From NCBI GenBank assembly GCA_027062625.1, contig JAMOSZ010000008.1, forward strand, positions 1 through 57,383: a DNA stretch of 57,383 nt. Direction: 5' to 3'. A program made the position numbers and the translations under genes. This stretch comes from Nautiliaceae bacterium (lineage in GTDB: Bacteria; Campylobacterota; Campylobacteria; Campylobacterales; Nautiliaceae). The notes beneath the pieces were generated by a model that had not been told where the DNA came from, ran no database searches, and saw only the letters and a list, made by a program, of their open reading frames with translations. This document shows positions 1-9,094 of this stretch, in pieces (the first letter of the stretch is position 1; each line of letters opens with the position of its first letter).

Positions 1-1086
1 TTAATAAAAAATTGCTATTACTGCATAACTTAAAAATAGCATTATGTGAGATAAACCTTCAAGATAATTTGTCTCCCCATCTTCTGTTGTTTTCCACACA
101 AGTAAAATTGTAAGAAGCAATGCTCCAACTTGTAAAGGAGTAAAATCAAGAGATAAATTAATTCCCACTAACAAAGACAAAAACACAAGAGCTGGAACCG
201 TTAAAAGAATTGAAACTGTGCTTGCTCCCATTGCAATATTAACAACCCTTTGCATCTCATCATTTTTTGCAGCTTTAATAGCCGTAAAAAGTTCAGGAGC
301 TACCGTCACAAATGCAATCAAAATCCCAACAAACCCTGGCGTTAATCCAAACTCATTAAAAACAACAACTCCATCTTTTGCAAAGACCTCTGATAAAATT
401 CCAATTAAAACTAAAAGTAAAATTAAAACTACTACATTAAAAAGGTTGGATTTTTTATCAAAAAAATAATTATTCTCTTCAACTTTTTTAACTCTACTTC
501 TTTTCTTAAACCTAAAAAAGTGCACATGGGTATCGGTTTGAAACCTAAATATAAAAAAGTAAAAAATTGCAAGTAAAAATGCAATAATCAAACTCGCTCT
601 AAACAAAGACTCACTATCTGAATGAAGTGAGATTGTAGTTGGCACAAGAAGCATAGCTGCTGCAACAAACAAAACGGTAGTATAACTTGCTGATGTATCT
701 TCATTATGGACTTGTTCTTTAAAACTAAGCCCTCCAACAAAAACTGCAAGCCCAAGAAGGGCATTCAAATCAACAATGACCGTTGCAATAATCCCATTTT
801 TTACCCCATCAAGTGCTTCTGGATGTTCTTTTGCTTCTAATAACACCATAAACAAAATTAAAATTTCAACCAACACTGCACTAAAAGTTAATATCATACT
901 TCCATAAGGCTCACCAAACCTTTCAGCCAAAATCTCTGCAATTTCTGAAATTGTAACTGCAAGTGCTCCAATTCCAACCGCAGCAAATGCCAAAGCTAAA
1001 AAGTTAAATCCTAAAAAATGAAATATAATTGCTAAGGGAAAAACCAATATACCAACAATAATATCCCAATACTCTCTAAATTCCAA
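1..1086 (-). CDS. Calcium/proton antiporter, ChaA/CAX family
   Basis: Integral inner-membrane protein of 361 aa with about ten to eleven hydrophobic helices and a charged Lys/Glu-rich loop near residues 190-210 that splits it into two halves, the usual layout of Ca2+/cation:proton antiporters. Each half carries an acidic helix of the family type: EPYGSMILTFSAVLVEI in the first half and VAPELFTAIKAAKNDEM in the second. The expected role is export of Ca2+ (or Na+/K+) in exchange for protons. The stop codon lies exactly at the window edge, so the gene is complete. Its start overlaps the end of the bioV-like gene by 11 bp, which suggests co-transcription. Ion specificity cannot be read from sequence. 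Confidence 0.8.
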   Translation of the reverse strand: MEFREYWDIIVGILVFPLAIIFHFLGFNFLALAFAAVGIGALAVTISEIAEILAERFGEPYGSMILTFSAVLVEILILFMVLLEAKEHPEALDGVKNGIIATVIVDLNALLGLAVFVGGLSFKEQVHNEDTSASYTTVLFVAAAMLLVPTTISLHSDSESLFRASLIIAFLLAIFYFFIFRFQTDTHVHFFRFKKRSRVKKVEENNYFFDKKSNLFNVVVLILLLVLIGILSEVFAKDGVVVFNEFGLTPGFVGILIAFVTVAPELFTAIKAAKNDEMQRVVNIAMGASTVSILLTVPALVFLSLLVGINLSLDFTPLQVGALLLTILLVWKTTEDGETNYLEGLSHIMLFLSYAVIAIFY

Positions 1087-1573
1087 TATCTCTCCTTAAA
1101 AAATGGTTTGCATTTTTAATATAATAAACTTCCCCCACCTCTTTAAAAAATTCATAAGCTCTTTTAACATCAATTATTCTATCTCTCTCTCCTAAGAAAA
1201 CTTCAACTTTTACATCTCTTAGCTCCTTTATTTTATTCCAATCAAAATAAAAAAGCCTTTTTAAATCTTTAAGCTCACAATCGCACAAAAACCTTTCATC
1301 CCAAAATCCAGCCTTTTTTAAAAAATTTTTAATATAACTTTTTTTATCTTTACAAAATGCTTTTATATTCATCTCAATAATTTTTTTGTGATAAGAAAAG
1401 TAAGCTGGTGAGAGGAGTTGGAGTTTGTCTACTCTATAAGGAGTATTTAACACAAATTCTACCGCCTTTTGAGCTCCATAGCTAAATCCAGCTACAACAA
1501 AGTCTCCCTCTTCTAAATACTCTCTAAAAAGTTCTTTTTCATTACACAAACAAAATCCACTAAAAAATCTCAT
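1076..1573 (-). CDS. bioV: Pimeloyl-ACP methyl ester esterase, BioV type
   Basis: Short alpha/beta-hydrolase of 165 aa. The nucleophile elbow GFSYG (Ser31) and a late ANHF segment supply the Ser and His of a catalytic triad, and LGERDR holds a likely Asp. The small size without a lid domain, together with the position next to an FtsH-like gene and mtaB, matches the BioV esterase known from Helicobacter. That enzyme demethylates pimeloyl-ACP methyl ester to release pimeloyl-ACP for biotin synthesis. It overlaps the FtsH-like gene by 14 bp. No other biotin gene is in the window, as expected for a stand-alone esterase. An unrelated small hydrolase is the alternative. Confidence 0.72.
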   Translation of the reverse strand: MRFFSGFCLCNEKELFREYLEEGDFVVAGFSYGAQKAVEFVLNTPYRVDKLQLLSPAYFSYHKKIIEMNIKAFCKDKKSYIKNFLKKAGFWDERFLCDCELKDLKRLFYFDWNKIKELRDVKVEVFLGERDRIIDVKRAYEFFKEVGEVYYIKNANHFLRRDIGI

Positions 1574-3032
1574 CTTGAAGCTTTTTAATATCTTCTTTAT
1601 GAATTACCTCATCTTTTAACATTTTTTCATAAACTTTATTAATTAATGGCAAGTTACTATCATATAAAATTTTTGTTTCTTTATAAGCTTCGTCTAAAAT
1701 CTTGCTCACTTCTCTATCATCTCCAACTAAACTCTCCCCCATTCCATACTCTTTTATCATTTTCATAGCAAGTTCTCTTGCTTTTTTAATATCTTTGTGA
1801 GCATTTGAATATTTTTCATTAAATTTCTCTTCAACTCCAACCCTACCAGCAAGTAGTGTCTCAATTTTACTCATAATCTCCGTTTTAGAAATTATCTCTT
1901 TATCTTCTTCTTTAAAATCATCTTTAACCAAACTTATTCTCTCAAAATCAACTCCAAGCCAATAAGCAATTACTGCTTTGCTAGCTTGGTAATAACTTAA
2001 AATCTCTTTTTCCTTTGTAGAGTAAGTGTTTAGTTTCTTTTTACCCATTAACACTTTATCTTTTACCGCATAAAAATCACTCTCTTCAATATATCTTTTT
2101 CCCTGTTTTAATGCATAAATACTTGCTTCATTTACCAAAGAAGCAAGTGCAGCTCCTGAAAAACCTACTGTCATTTTTGCAATATTTTCAAGATTCCCTT
2201 TAAATGGTTTACCTTTTAGATGCACTTTTAAAATCTCTATCCTCTCTTGAAGATTTGGAAGCTCTACGAAAATTCTTCTATCAAACCTTCCGGGTCTAAG
2301 AAGTGCTTCATCAAGAAGCTCTACTTTATTTGTCGCACCAATAACAATAACTCCCTCACTCCCTTCAAATCCATCCATTTCAGTTAAAAGTTGATTTAAA
2401 GTTGCCTCTCTTTCATCATTTCTTAAATTCCCTCTGGCTTTCCCAATTGCATCAATTTCATCAATAAAAATAATACTTGGAGCTTGGGCTTTTGCTTTGC
2501 TAAAAAGGTCTCTAACTCTTTTTGCACCAACTCCAACATACATTTGCACAAAACTACTCCCACTTTGATAAAAAAACGGCACCCCAGCTTCACCAGCTAA
2601 TGCTTTTGCAATTAAAGTCTTCCCAACCCCAGGAGGACCAACCAATAAAACCCCCTTTGGAAGCTTTATACCAAAATCCCTATATTTTTGAGGATTTTTT
2701 AAAAAATCAACTATTTCAATAAGCTCTTCTTTAACTTCATTAATCCCAGCTACATCTTTAAAAGTAACATTTGAAGTAATTGGTCTGATTATAAAATCTT
2801 TCTCAATTCCTGTATTCATCTCTACTTGAATTTGTTGTTGATTTGGTTGAGGAGCTATCCTTTTTAAAAGCAAAATAAACCCTATAAAAAGTGCAAAAAT
2901 AATAACAACCGCAATCAACTGAGAAACTATCATATTCCCATTTAAAGTACCACTTTTAAATCCAGCTATTAACAACAAAACAATTAAAATCCCAACTAAC
3001 CCAAAAATTATTCCTCCATTATTCTTTGACAT
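1560..3032 (-). CDS. FtsH-like AAA+ membrane ATPase lacking the zinc protease site
   Basis: A 490-aa protein with two N-terminal membrane helices (about residues 8-25 and 36-57) and an FtsH-type AAA module: Walker A GPPGVGKT at 132-139, Walker B IIFIDEIDA, and a second region of homology LLRPGRFDRR with arginine fingers. The C-terminal domain resembles the FtsH peptidase domain, but the HEAGH zinc site aligns with YQASK (in SYYQASKAVIAY), so it should not be a metalloprotease. This agrees with a second, divergent FtsH-like protein seen beside mtaB in Helicobacter (recalled). A role as a membrane unfoldase or chaperone is inference. It overlaps mtaB by 14 bp. Confidence 0.85.
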   Translation of the reverse strand: MSKNNGGIIFGLVGILIVLLLIAGFKSGTLNGNMIVSQLIAVVIIFALFIGFILLLKRIAPQPNQQQIQVEMNTGIEKDFIIRPITSNVTFKDVAGINEVKEELIEIVDFLKNPQKYRDFGIKLPKGVLLVGPPGVGKTLIAKALAGEAGVPFFYQSGSSFVQMYVGVGAKRVRDLFSKAKAQAPSIIFIDEIDAIGKARGNLRNDEREATLNQLLTEMDGFEGSEGVIVIGATNKVELLDEALLRPGRFDRRIFVELPNLQERIEILKVHLKGKPFKGNLENIAKMTVGFSGAALASLVNEASIYALKQGKRYIEESDFYAVKDKVLMGKKKLNTYSTKEKEILSYYQASKAVIAYWLGVDFERISLVKDDFKEEDKEIISKTEIMSKIETLLAGRVGVEEKFNEKYSNAHKDIKKARELAMKMIKEYGMGESLVGDDREVSKILDEAYKETKILYDSNLPLINKVYEKMLKDEVIHKEDIKKLQDEIF

Positions 3033-4233
3033 TTATCTCCTTTACTTGATAATTCTTTACTCTAACCCACTCCCCTTTACTTAGCCTTTTTTTAATCTCC
3101 ATTTTATTATAAAATTCATCATACCCAAAAGAACTCTCACCCTTAATCTCTTCAATATGCACTAAAAGTTCTTTGTCTTTATTTTTCAATCTGAAATTAT
3201 AATTATTTTTTTTAACAATGTCACTCAAAATTTTTGCTCTTTTTTTTGCAATATCTCCTCTTACATCTTGCCTCATAGTAGCTGATAGAGTTCCATCCCT
3301 TGGAGAAAAGCGAAAAATATGAATATGAGTTAGAGGATACTTCTTAAAATTCTCCAAAGCCTCTTCCCAAACCTCTTCACTCTCCCCCGGATGTCCTACA
3401 ATAAAATCGCTCCCAAGCGCAATATTCATATCAGCAAGTCTTTCAAAAAGCTTTAATGTAGGCTTTACTCTATTTCTTCTTTTCATAATTCTAAGCATCC
3501 TATCACTTGTATGCTGCAAAGCAATATGAAGATGTCTCTCTAAAATTCCATTTTGAGTAAGTTCAATAAGTCTTTTATCAATCTGACTTGGTTCTAAACT
3601 ACCAAGCCTTATTCTCTTTACTCCTCTTATTTTGCTTATTTTTTCTATAAGTTCGCTCAAAGAGCTACCAGTGTCTTTACCATAACTTCCCATATTAATT
3701 CCAGTTAAGACAAACTCACTAATTCCAATATCCCTTAAAGCCCTAACTTCATCCAAAATAATTTTCTCATCAATACTTCTTGAATATCCTCTTACTTTTG
3801 GAATAATACAATAAGCACACTCAAAATCGCATCCCTCTTGAATTTTAATAAAAGCTTTGGTAGTTGAAATTGATTTTAGGATTTTTGAATTTTTAAAATT
3901 AAAATCCCCAAGCTTAATTCCTCTAAAATCTAAAAATTTATCAATCTCCTCTTTATATTTATGCCCAAGAACTGCTTGTACTTTTTTCTCTTCAAAAAGT
4001 TTTTTACCCTGAGTATATGCACTACATCCTGTTAAAATTATCCTTTTATCTTGATGTTTATTGATATAGTTTCTAAGGTCTCTTTCTGCAAAATTTGTAA
4101 CCGCACACGAATTTACAATAATTAAATTAGCATCCTTTTCGTTATTTACTACTTTATCTTTTAAGATATTTTTCATAATCTCACTATCAAAAATATTACT
4201 TCTACATCCAAAAGTTTTAATAAAGACTCTCAT
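3019..4233 (-). CDS. mtaB: tRNA (ms2t6A37) methylthiotransferase MtaB
   Basis: Radical SAM enzyme of 404 aa that adds a methylthio group to t6A at position 37 of ANN-decoding tRNAs. The N-terminal UPF0004 domain supplies Cys10, Cys43 and Cys70 for the auxiliary [4Fe-4S] cluster. The radical SAM core has Cys135, Cys139 and Cys142 in GCDFECAYCIIP. A C-terminal TRAM-like segment follows (about 340-400). The start of the AA sequence (RVFIKTFGCRSN) and the length separate MtaB from MiaB and RimO. It overlaps the RND transporter gene by 4 bp (ATGA junction) and the FtsH-like gene downstream, so the three are probably one transcript. Confidence 0.9.
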   Translation of the reverse strand: MRVFIKTFGCRSNIFDSEIMKNILKDKVVNNEKDANLIIVNSCAVTNFAERDLRNYINKHQDKRIILTGCSAYTQGKKLFEEKKVQAVLGHKYKEEIDKFLDFRGIKLGDFNFKNSKILKSISTTKAFIKIQEGCDFECAYCIIPKVRGYSRSIDEKIILDEVRALRDIGISEFVLTGINMGSYGKDTGSSLSELIEKISKIRGVKRIRLGSLEPSQIDKRLIELTQNGILERHLHIALQHTSDRMLRIMKRRNRVKPTLKLFERLADMNIALGSDFIVGHPGESEEVWEEALENFKKYPLTHIHIFRFSPRDGTLSATMRQDVRGDIAKKRAKILSDIVKKNNYNFRLKNKDKELLVHIEEIKGESSFGYDEFYNKMEIKKRLSKGEWVRVKNYQVKEINVKE

Positions 4234-7200
4234 CCCCTTCTCCTAAAAAGCCTTCTTAAAAATCCTTTTTTATTTAAAAGAGAATTTTTATTTAACACAT
4301 AATAAAAAATTGGAAGATAAAAAAGATTTAAAATCGTTCCCCAAGCAAGCCCAAAGCCAAGGGCAATAGCAAGAGGTTGTAAAATTGCACTTTGTCCATA
4401 AGGGAAAAACATCAAAGTCAAAAGTCCAAAAAAAGTTGTAATAGAAGTTAATAAAATCGGTCTTAACCTATGAGATGCAAACTCTAACAACTCTTCAACA
4501 TTTTTTGCTCTTTTAATAAAATCAATCATTACAATCCCATCATTAACAACAACCCCAGCAAGTCCAACAATTCCTATCATTCCAAGCATAGTCATATTCA
4601 TATGCATAATAAAGTTTCCAATTATCACCCCTAAAAACGAAAGAGGAATAACAGAAATAACTACAAAAGGGAGCAAAATTGAATCAAACATTAAAACCAA
4701 AACTAAGAAAATAAGAAGAATTGCTACAACCAAAGCCGCTTTCAAATCTCTCATAAACTCTTTGCTTGTCTTAGCCGCTCCTCCTATAATAACTTCAAAT
4801 CCCTCTTTTTTAAGTTTTTCTAAAAGTGGAGAAATTTTTTTATAAAACTCAGCAGTAGTAATAATTTTTTTATTTAAACTCGCATAAACACTTTTTGCTG
4901 CAACTCCATCATATTTATGAATCTTTTTAAACTGCTTTTTGATATAAAAAGAGGCTATTTTATTTAGCTCTATTAATTCATCACTATTTGGCACAGGAAG
5001 CCTAAAATATTTTAGCTCTTCTAATTTATCTTTATTTTTATCCTTTAAAATAATTTTTACAATTCCATCTTCATCAAAAGTTTTAGCCCACTCAGCCTCA
5101 GCAAAAAAACCTCTAAGCAAACTAAACACATTTTGCTCATTAAAGCCAAGCTTCTTTCCATATGAATTGATCTTTATTTTAAGCTCATCAGCTCCAAGCT
5201 CGGCATCATCATAAATATTATAAACTCCTTTTATCTTTTTCATTGCACTTTCAAGCTCCCTTATAGCTTTTAAAATTGCTTCTTGATTTTTACCACCAAT
5301 GCTAATTACAACATCACTCTTAATAACCCCAGCTTGTGGGACAATTACATTAAGCTCTTTTAATCCTGGGATTTTTATCTTTTTAAGTTCATCTTGAATT
5401 AATTTAGCAAGCTCCCAAGAAGAGTGAATTCTTGTTTGATTTGTAACTTTAATTGGCTGGAAAAGAGGGGCAATGTATTTATTGTAAAAGTCAGTTGGCT
5501 TTTTATCGTTTAAATCCACAAAAATATGAAAATAATTCTCTCCTCTATTAGCTTCTCCTTTATTATTCATTTTCATTCCAATAACGCTCGTAAATCCTTC
5601 AACATCATTTCCAAGATATTTTTTTAACACTTCTTCAACTGGTTTTATAGCTTTTGAAGTTTGAGTAATTGTATAGTTACTCTCAAAACTTCCATTTACA
5701 TAAATTTGACTTGCATCAAAAGTAGGGAAAAGTTGAAATTTCGTATGCTTCATCCCAATTCCCATTAAAATTGGCACCCCAACTAAAAAAAATCCAAGTG
5801 CCAAATATCTGAATCTAAAAAAATAAGTTAAAATTTTTTTATAAATTTTTCTAAATTTCTCCCAAAAAATCTCTTTTTTAGATGGAGTAACTTTTAATAT
5901 CTCCTTAGAATGCAAAGGTAAAAATACAAACGCTTCAAACAAAGAGCTTAAAATCAACACACTAATCATAATTGGCAAAATCTTAATAAATACTCCTATC
6001 TCTCCTTTAATAAGAAGCATCGGCAAAAACGCCAAAATAGTAGTAGTAGCAGCAGCAACAACAGGCCAAAAAACCTCCATAGTCCCATCAATTGCCGCTT
6101 GAAGTCTACTTTTACCCATTTCCATATGACGATAGATATTCTCACTAACAACAATAGCCTCATCAACAATCATCCCAAGTGCAATCAAAGCCCCAAGCAT
6201 TGATAAAAGATTTAACGATAAATCAAGATAATCAAGAGCAATTATAGCAATTGCAAAAGAGGTTGGAATTCCAAGAGAGACTACCAAAGAAATTCTAAGA
6301 TTTAAAAATAGCCACATTATAAAAAAGACTAAAATCAACCCAAAAACTATATTACTAACAACCGTATTAAAGCGGTTTCTTACCCATTTACTTGTATCAG
6401 TTGAGATACCAAACACAACTTCTGGATGTTTTCTATGATACTCTTTTAAAATTTCCCTTATTTTTTTAGATAAAGCAATAGCATCTCCACCCTCACCCTT
6501 TCTTACATCAATTGTAATATTTAAAATACCATTATATTTACCAATCTGAGTTGGAGTTGCATACTCTTTTACAACTTTTGCAACATCTCTAAGCCTTATG
6601 ACAACTCCTCTAACCTTTAAAATTGTATTGTTAAAATCCCTAACTCCTTGGGGAAACATTGAAATAAAATAGTGCTCTTTGCCTTCAATCTTCCCAACTG
6701 GAAAAATTGTATTAATTTGGCTAAGAGTATTAATAAGCAAGTTCTTATCAATTCCAAGCGCCTCAATCTTTTGATTATCCAAAATAAAATAGATATTCTT
6801 ATCGCTATCCCCTCTTATATCAATTTGACTCAAATCCTTTAATTTTGAGAGTCTCTTTTTTACCTCATCAGCTACTTTTAAAAGCTCATCCTTATTTAAC
6901 TTATCACTCGCAACTGATATAAACATCAAAGGAAAAGCTTTTTTTGCAATTGTTACAATAGGTTCATCCATATCACTTGGTAAATCTTTTTTGACATTTG
7001 CCACTACATTTTTAAAATCACTCAAAAGTTCAAGCTTATTTGCAGTTGGCTTCAAATTTGCAGTAATAACAAAACTTCCATTGCTAATCACACTCTCAAT
7101 TGATGAAACTTCTTCAAATGATTTAATCTCATCCTCAATTGGAGTTACAGCCATTTTATCCAAAGTAGCAGGACTTGCCCCTGGATATCCACCTTCAATT

Positions 7201-7340
7201 AAGATTTTATCCAAAGTTGCTGGTGGAAAAAGCTCCTTTGGAACATTTTTATATGCAATAAAGGCTGAAATTATTACAATTACAAATAAAGTATGCGTAA
7301 AAGCTGGTCTTTTTATAAAAAATTCAATAATTTTTCTCAT
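4230..7340 (-). CDS. RND-family efflux transporter permease
   Basis: A 1036-aa inner-membrane protein with the duplicated RND architecture: one helix, a large periplasmic porter region, a six-helix block, then the same again. Helix 4 contains GMIVDEAIVVSENI, aligning with AcrB GLLVDDAIVVVEN, so the proton-relay Asp pair reads Asp-Glu. The second-half counterpart reads GVVVNDGIVMIDFI, lacking the Lys of AcrB helix 10; such variants occur in less studied HAE/HME-like branches. No membrane-fusion or outer-membrane partner is adjacent: the neighbours are mtaB and an FtsL-like gene, so it either borrows an adaptor or works alone. It is preceded by a clear GAGGAG site. The substrate cannot be predicted. 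Confidence 0.9.
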   Translation of the reverse strand: MRKIIEFFIKRPAFTHTLFVIVIISAFIAYKNVPKELFPPATLDKILIEGGYPGASPATLDKMAVTPIEDEIKSFEEVSSIESVISNGSFVITANLKPTANKLELLSDFKNVVANVKKDLPSDMDEPIVTIAKKAFPLMFISVASDKLNKDELLKVADEVKKRLSKLKDLSQIDIRGDSDKNIYFILDNQKIEALGIDKNLLINTLSQINTIFPVGKIEGKEHYFISMFPQGVRDFNNTILKVRGVVIRLRDVAKVVKEYATPTQIGKYNGILNITIDVRKGEGGDAIALSKKIREILKEYHRKHPEVVFGISTDTSKWVRNRFNTVVSNIVFGLILVFFIMWLFLNLRISLVVSLGIPTSFAIAIIALDYLDLSLNLLSMLGALIALGMIVDEAIVVSENIYRHMEMGKSRLQAAIDGTMEVFWPVVAAATTTILAFLPMLLIKGEIGVFIKILPIMISVLILSSLFEAFVFLPLHSKEILKVTPSKKEIFWEKFRKIYKKILTYFFRFRYLALGFFLVGVPILMGIGMKHTKFQLFPTFDASQIYVNGSFESNYTITQTSKAIKPVEEVLKKYLGNDVEGFTSVIGMKMNNKGEANRGENYFHIFVDLNDKKPTDFYNKYIAPLFQPIKVTNQTRIHSSWELAKLIQDELKKIKIPGLKELNVIVPQAGVIKSDVVISIGGKNQEAILKAIRELESAMKKIKGVYNIYDDAELGADELKIKINSYGKKLGFNEQNVFSLLRGFFAEAEWAKTFDEDGIVKIILKDKNKDKLEELKYFRLPVPNSDELIELNKIASFYIKKQFKKIHKYDGVAAKSVYASLNKKIITTAEFYKKISPLLEKLKKEGFEVIIGGAAKTSKEFMRDLKAALVVAILLIFLVLVLMFDSILLPFVVISVIPLSFLGVIIGNFIMHMNMTMLGMIGIVGLAGVVVNDGIVMIDFIKRAKNVEELLEFASHRLRPILLTSITTFFGLLTLMFFPYGQSAILQPLAIALGFGLAWGTILNLFYLPIFYYVLNKNSLLNKKGFLRRLFRRRG

Positions 7341-7377
7341 TTTACTCCTCGTTTTTTGTTAATAATACTTAAACTTT

Positions 7378-7617
7378 TTAAAATTGATATGAATTTATCG
7401 CATTTTTAAATTTTATCTTCTCAATTTTAGACTTTAAAATAGAATTTTCTGCCTTTAAAGAGTAATATTCATTCAAAAGTTTATTTATCTTAACAGAGTT
7501 TTTATAAATCTCAATTCCTATATAAACTTTTGGCAAGGCTAAAAGAAAAATCAAAAAAATAAAAAACAAAAACTTTTTAAAGTGGATTTCTAAAAAGGAA
7601 GCCTCTAAGTTTTGCAC
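7378..7617 (-). CDS. ftsL: FtsL-like divisome protein (small bitopic coiled-coil)
   Basis: A 79-aa protein with a short cytoplasmic N-terminus, one membrane helix (about residues 14-32) and a periplasmic heptad-like segment (INKLLNEYYSLKAENSILKSKIEKIK) that should form a coiled coil. It starts inside the 3' end of rsmH, with a 41-bp overlap, the classic location of ftsL immediately after mraW/rsmH in the dcw cluster. FtsL partners FtsB and FtsQ to activate septal peptidoglycan synthesis. Sequence similarity in this family is very low, so the call rests on topology and synteny. No other dcw gene follows, because the RND pump comes next. Confidence 0.7.
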   Translation of the reverse strand: MQNLEASFLEIHFKKFLFFIFLIFLLALPKVYIGIEIYKNSVKINKLLNEYYSLKAENSILKSKIEKIKFKNAINSYQF

Positions 7618-8485
7618 TTCTACTCCTTGGATTGTTTTTAATCTCTTCTTTTGATGGAGTAATTGGCTTTTTAGTAAGAATTATACCTTTTTGATTATTA
7701 CCTCCACACTCGCACCTTATAGCATCACTTGGACATATACATTTTCTTGCCCATTCTTTAAACTTATTCTTAACTATTCTATCTTCCAAGGAATGAAAAG
7801 TAATGACTCCAAGAATGGTTCCATCTTTTGCAATCTCTTTTGAATAATCAAGGATTTTATTAAGCTCATCAAGCTCATTATTAACTTCAATCCTAATAGC
7901 TTGGAAAATAGGGGCTAAACTCTTTTTATCTTTTAGTCCAGCTCTCATCAAAACTTCGCTAAGTTCTCTATTGGAATTAATTGGTCTATTTTTTATAATA
8001 AAATCGGCTATTTTCTTATATCTCCTATCTTCTGAATACTCCCTAATAACTCTTTTAAGTGATTCTTTATCATAAAAATTAACAACATCTTTGGCACTAA
8101 ACTCTTGGTCTTTGTTCATCCTCATATCAAGCTCATCACTATCAAATGTAAATCCTCTTTTTTTATTATCAAGCTGATAACTACTAACCCCAACATCAGC
8201 CAAAATGCCACTTATATTAAGCCCTTTTAATTCTTTTAAAGCTTCACTCGCTCTTTTGTTTATAAATTCAACTCTATTTGAATACTTTGAGAGTCTTTTT
8301 TTAGCAAACTCCATAGCCTCTTTATCTTGGTCAATTCCAATAAGCTTAATATTTGGAAATTTCTCTAAAATAGCCTCACTATGTCCTCCAAAACCAAGAG
8401 TACAATCCACAAAATAACCATCTTTTATACCATTAAACAATTCCAAAGTCTCATTAAGTAAAACGGGGATATGAGGAGTGTCCAA
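7577..8485 (-). CDS. rsmH: 16S rRNA (cytosine1402-N4)-methyltransferase RsmH
   Basis: A 302-aa SAM-dependent methyltransferase of the MraW family that methylates the exocyclic amino group of C1402 in 16S rRNA. Hallmarks are the N-terminal HIPVLLNETL, the AdoMet-binding VDCTLGFGGHSEAIL, the ILADVGVSSYQLD segment, an internal SAM-like helical domain, and the late ITFHSLEDRIVKNKF motif. Translation appears to start at a TTG, preceded by an AAAAAAGGATAAG ribosome site. It is divergently arranged with the aldolase-like gene, and the two share a very short intergenic promoter region. The ftsL-like gene overlaps its 3' end. Confidence 0.95.
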   Translation of the reverse strand: MDTPHIPVLLNETLELFNGIKDGYFVDCTLGFGGHSEAILEKFPNIKLIGIDQDKEAMEFAKKRLSKYSNRVEFINKRASEALKELKGLNISGILADVGVSSYQLDNKKRGFTFDSDELDMRMNKDQEFSAKDVVNFYDKESLKRVIREYSEDRRYKKIADFIIKNRPINSNRELSEVLMRAGLKDKKSLAPIFQAIRIEVNNELDELNKILDYSKEIAKDGTILGVITFHSLEDRIVKNKFKEWARKCICPSDAIRCECGGNNQKGIILTKKPITPSKEEIKNNPRSRSAKLRGFLFRNPL

Positions 8486-8501
8486 ACTTATCCTTTTTTG
8501 T

Positions 8502-8511
8502 TATAATTGTA
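8502..8511. promoter_or_regulatory. Overlapping divergent -10 boxes (rsmH / aldolase-like gene)
   Basis: TATAAT at 8502-8507 reads rightward. TACAAT on the minus strand (complement of 8506-8511) is a candidate -10 for rsmH reading leftward, with TATAAC as an alternative. Both start codons lie within about 25 bp. No -35 consensus is evident, as is usual for Campylobacterota sigma70 promoters. Confidence 0.5.
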
Positions 8512-8527
8512 TCAAAAAAGGGATAAT

Positions 8528-9085
8528 TTGATTGTTAATACTTTACTAAAAGAGTATAAATTAATTACAAAAGAGCTTTTTGATAAAAGTTTTTTATCAA
8601 TTGGACTTGGAAGTATCTCTATGAAATTAAAAGAAGATTTAATGCTTATTAACAAACACAACAAACACTACTTAGAAGAAGATTTTATTAAAAAGGTGCA
8701 TATTTTAAGAGAGGATATCTCTTGGAAAGAGATAAATCCAGATATAAAGCTTCATTCAGAAATCTACAAACACCACTCAAACGCAAAAGCCATAGCTCAT
8801 ATTTTTCCCATAAATACAATGACTCTCTCCCAAACTCAAAGTTTTATAAACCCTATTGATTTTATTGGAAAATCAACTCTTAATAAAGTAAAAATTATTG
8901 ATATCCCATCAAAAACCGAATGGAATGAAAATAAAAGCTTTATAATTTCAAAAAATCTTTTTCAAAGAGATACGATTATCATAAGAGGTTTTGGAGTTTT
9001 TATTTGTGCAAGAGATTTAAGAGAGCTTTTAAAAAAAGCTATCGTTTTAGAAAATAGCTCATATATTATCTTAAATTCACAATAA
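8528..9085 (+). CDS. Class II aldolase/adducin-domain protein, metal site degenerate
   Basis: About 185 aa, spanning a single class II aldolase/adducin domain. I place the start at TTG 8528 rather than the ORF-track TTG at 8507, because 8507 is the last base of a TATAAT -10 box and an AAAAAAGGGA ribosome site precedes 8528. The family pattern is visible: LHSEIYKHHSNAKAIAHIF corresponds to the usual HxxIY...AVxHxH stretch, and IIRGFGVFICARDL to NHGVFxxGxxL. Of the three zinc-binding histidines only one (in AHIF) is kept; the second is Phe and the third (GHG) is GFG. It is therefore unlikely to be a working metal aldolase. It is followed 9 bp later by the M16-like gene. Confidence 0.7.
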   Translation: MIVNTLLKEYKLITKELFDKSFLSIGLGSISMKLKEDLMLINKHNKHYLEEDFIKKVHILREDISWKEINPDIKLHSEIYKHHSNAKAIAHIFPINTMTLSQTQSFINPIDFIGKSTLNKVKIIDIPSKTEWNENKSFIISKNLFQRDTIIIRGFGVFICARDLRELLKKAIVLENSSYIILNSQ

Positions 9086-9094
9086 AGGAAAAGG

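Noticed and set aside
6991-7362. 123-aa plus-strand ORF opposite the RND transporter
   Set aside because: Antisense shadow; Ser/Thr/Ile-rich with no initiation signal.
8507-8527. Upstream TTG as start of the aldolase-like protein
   Set aside because: The TTG shares its first base with the TATAAT -10 box, so it would lie upstream of the transcript start.
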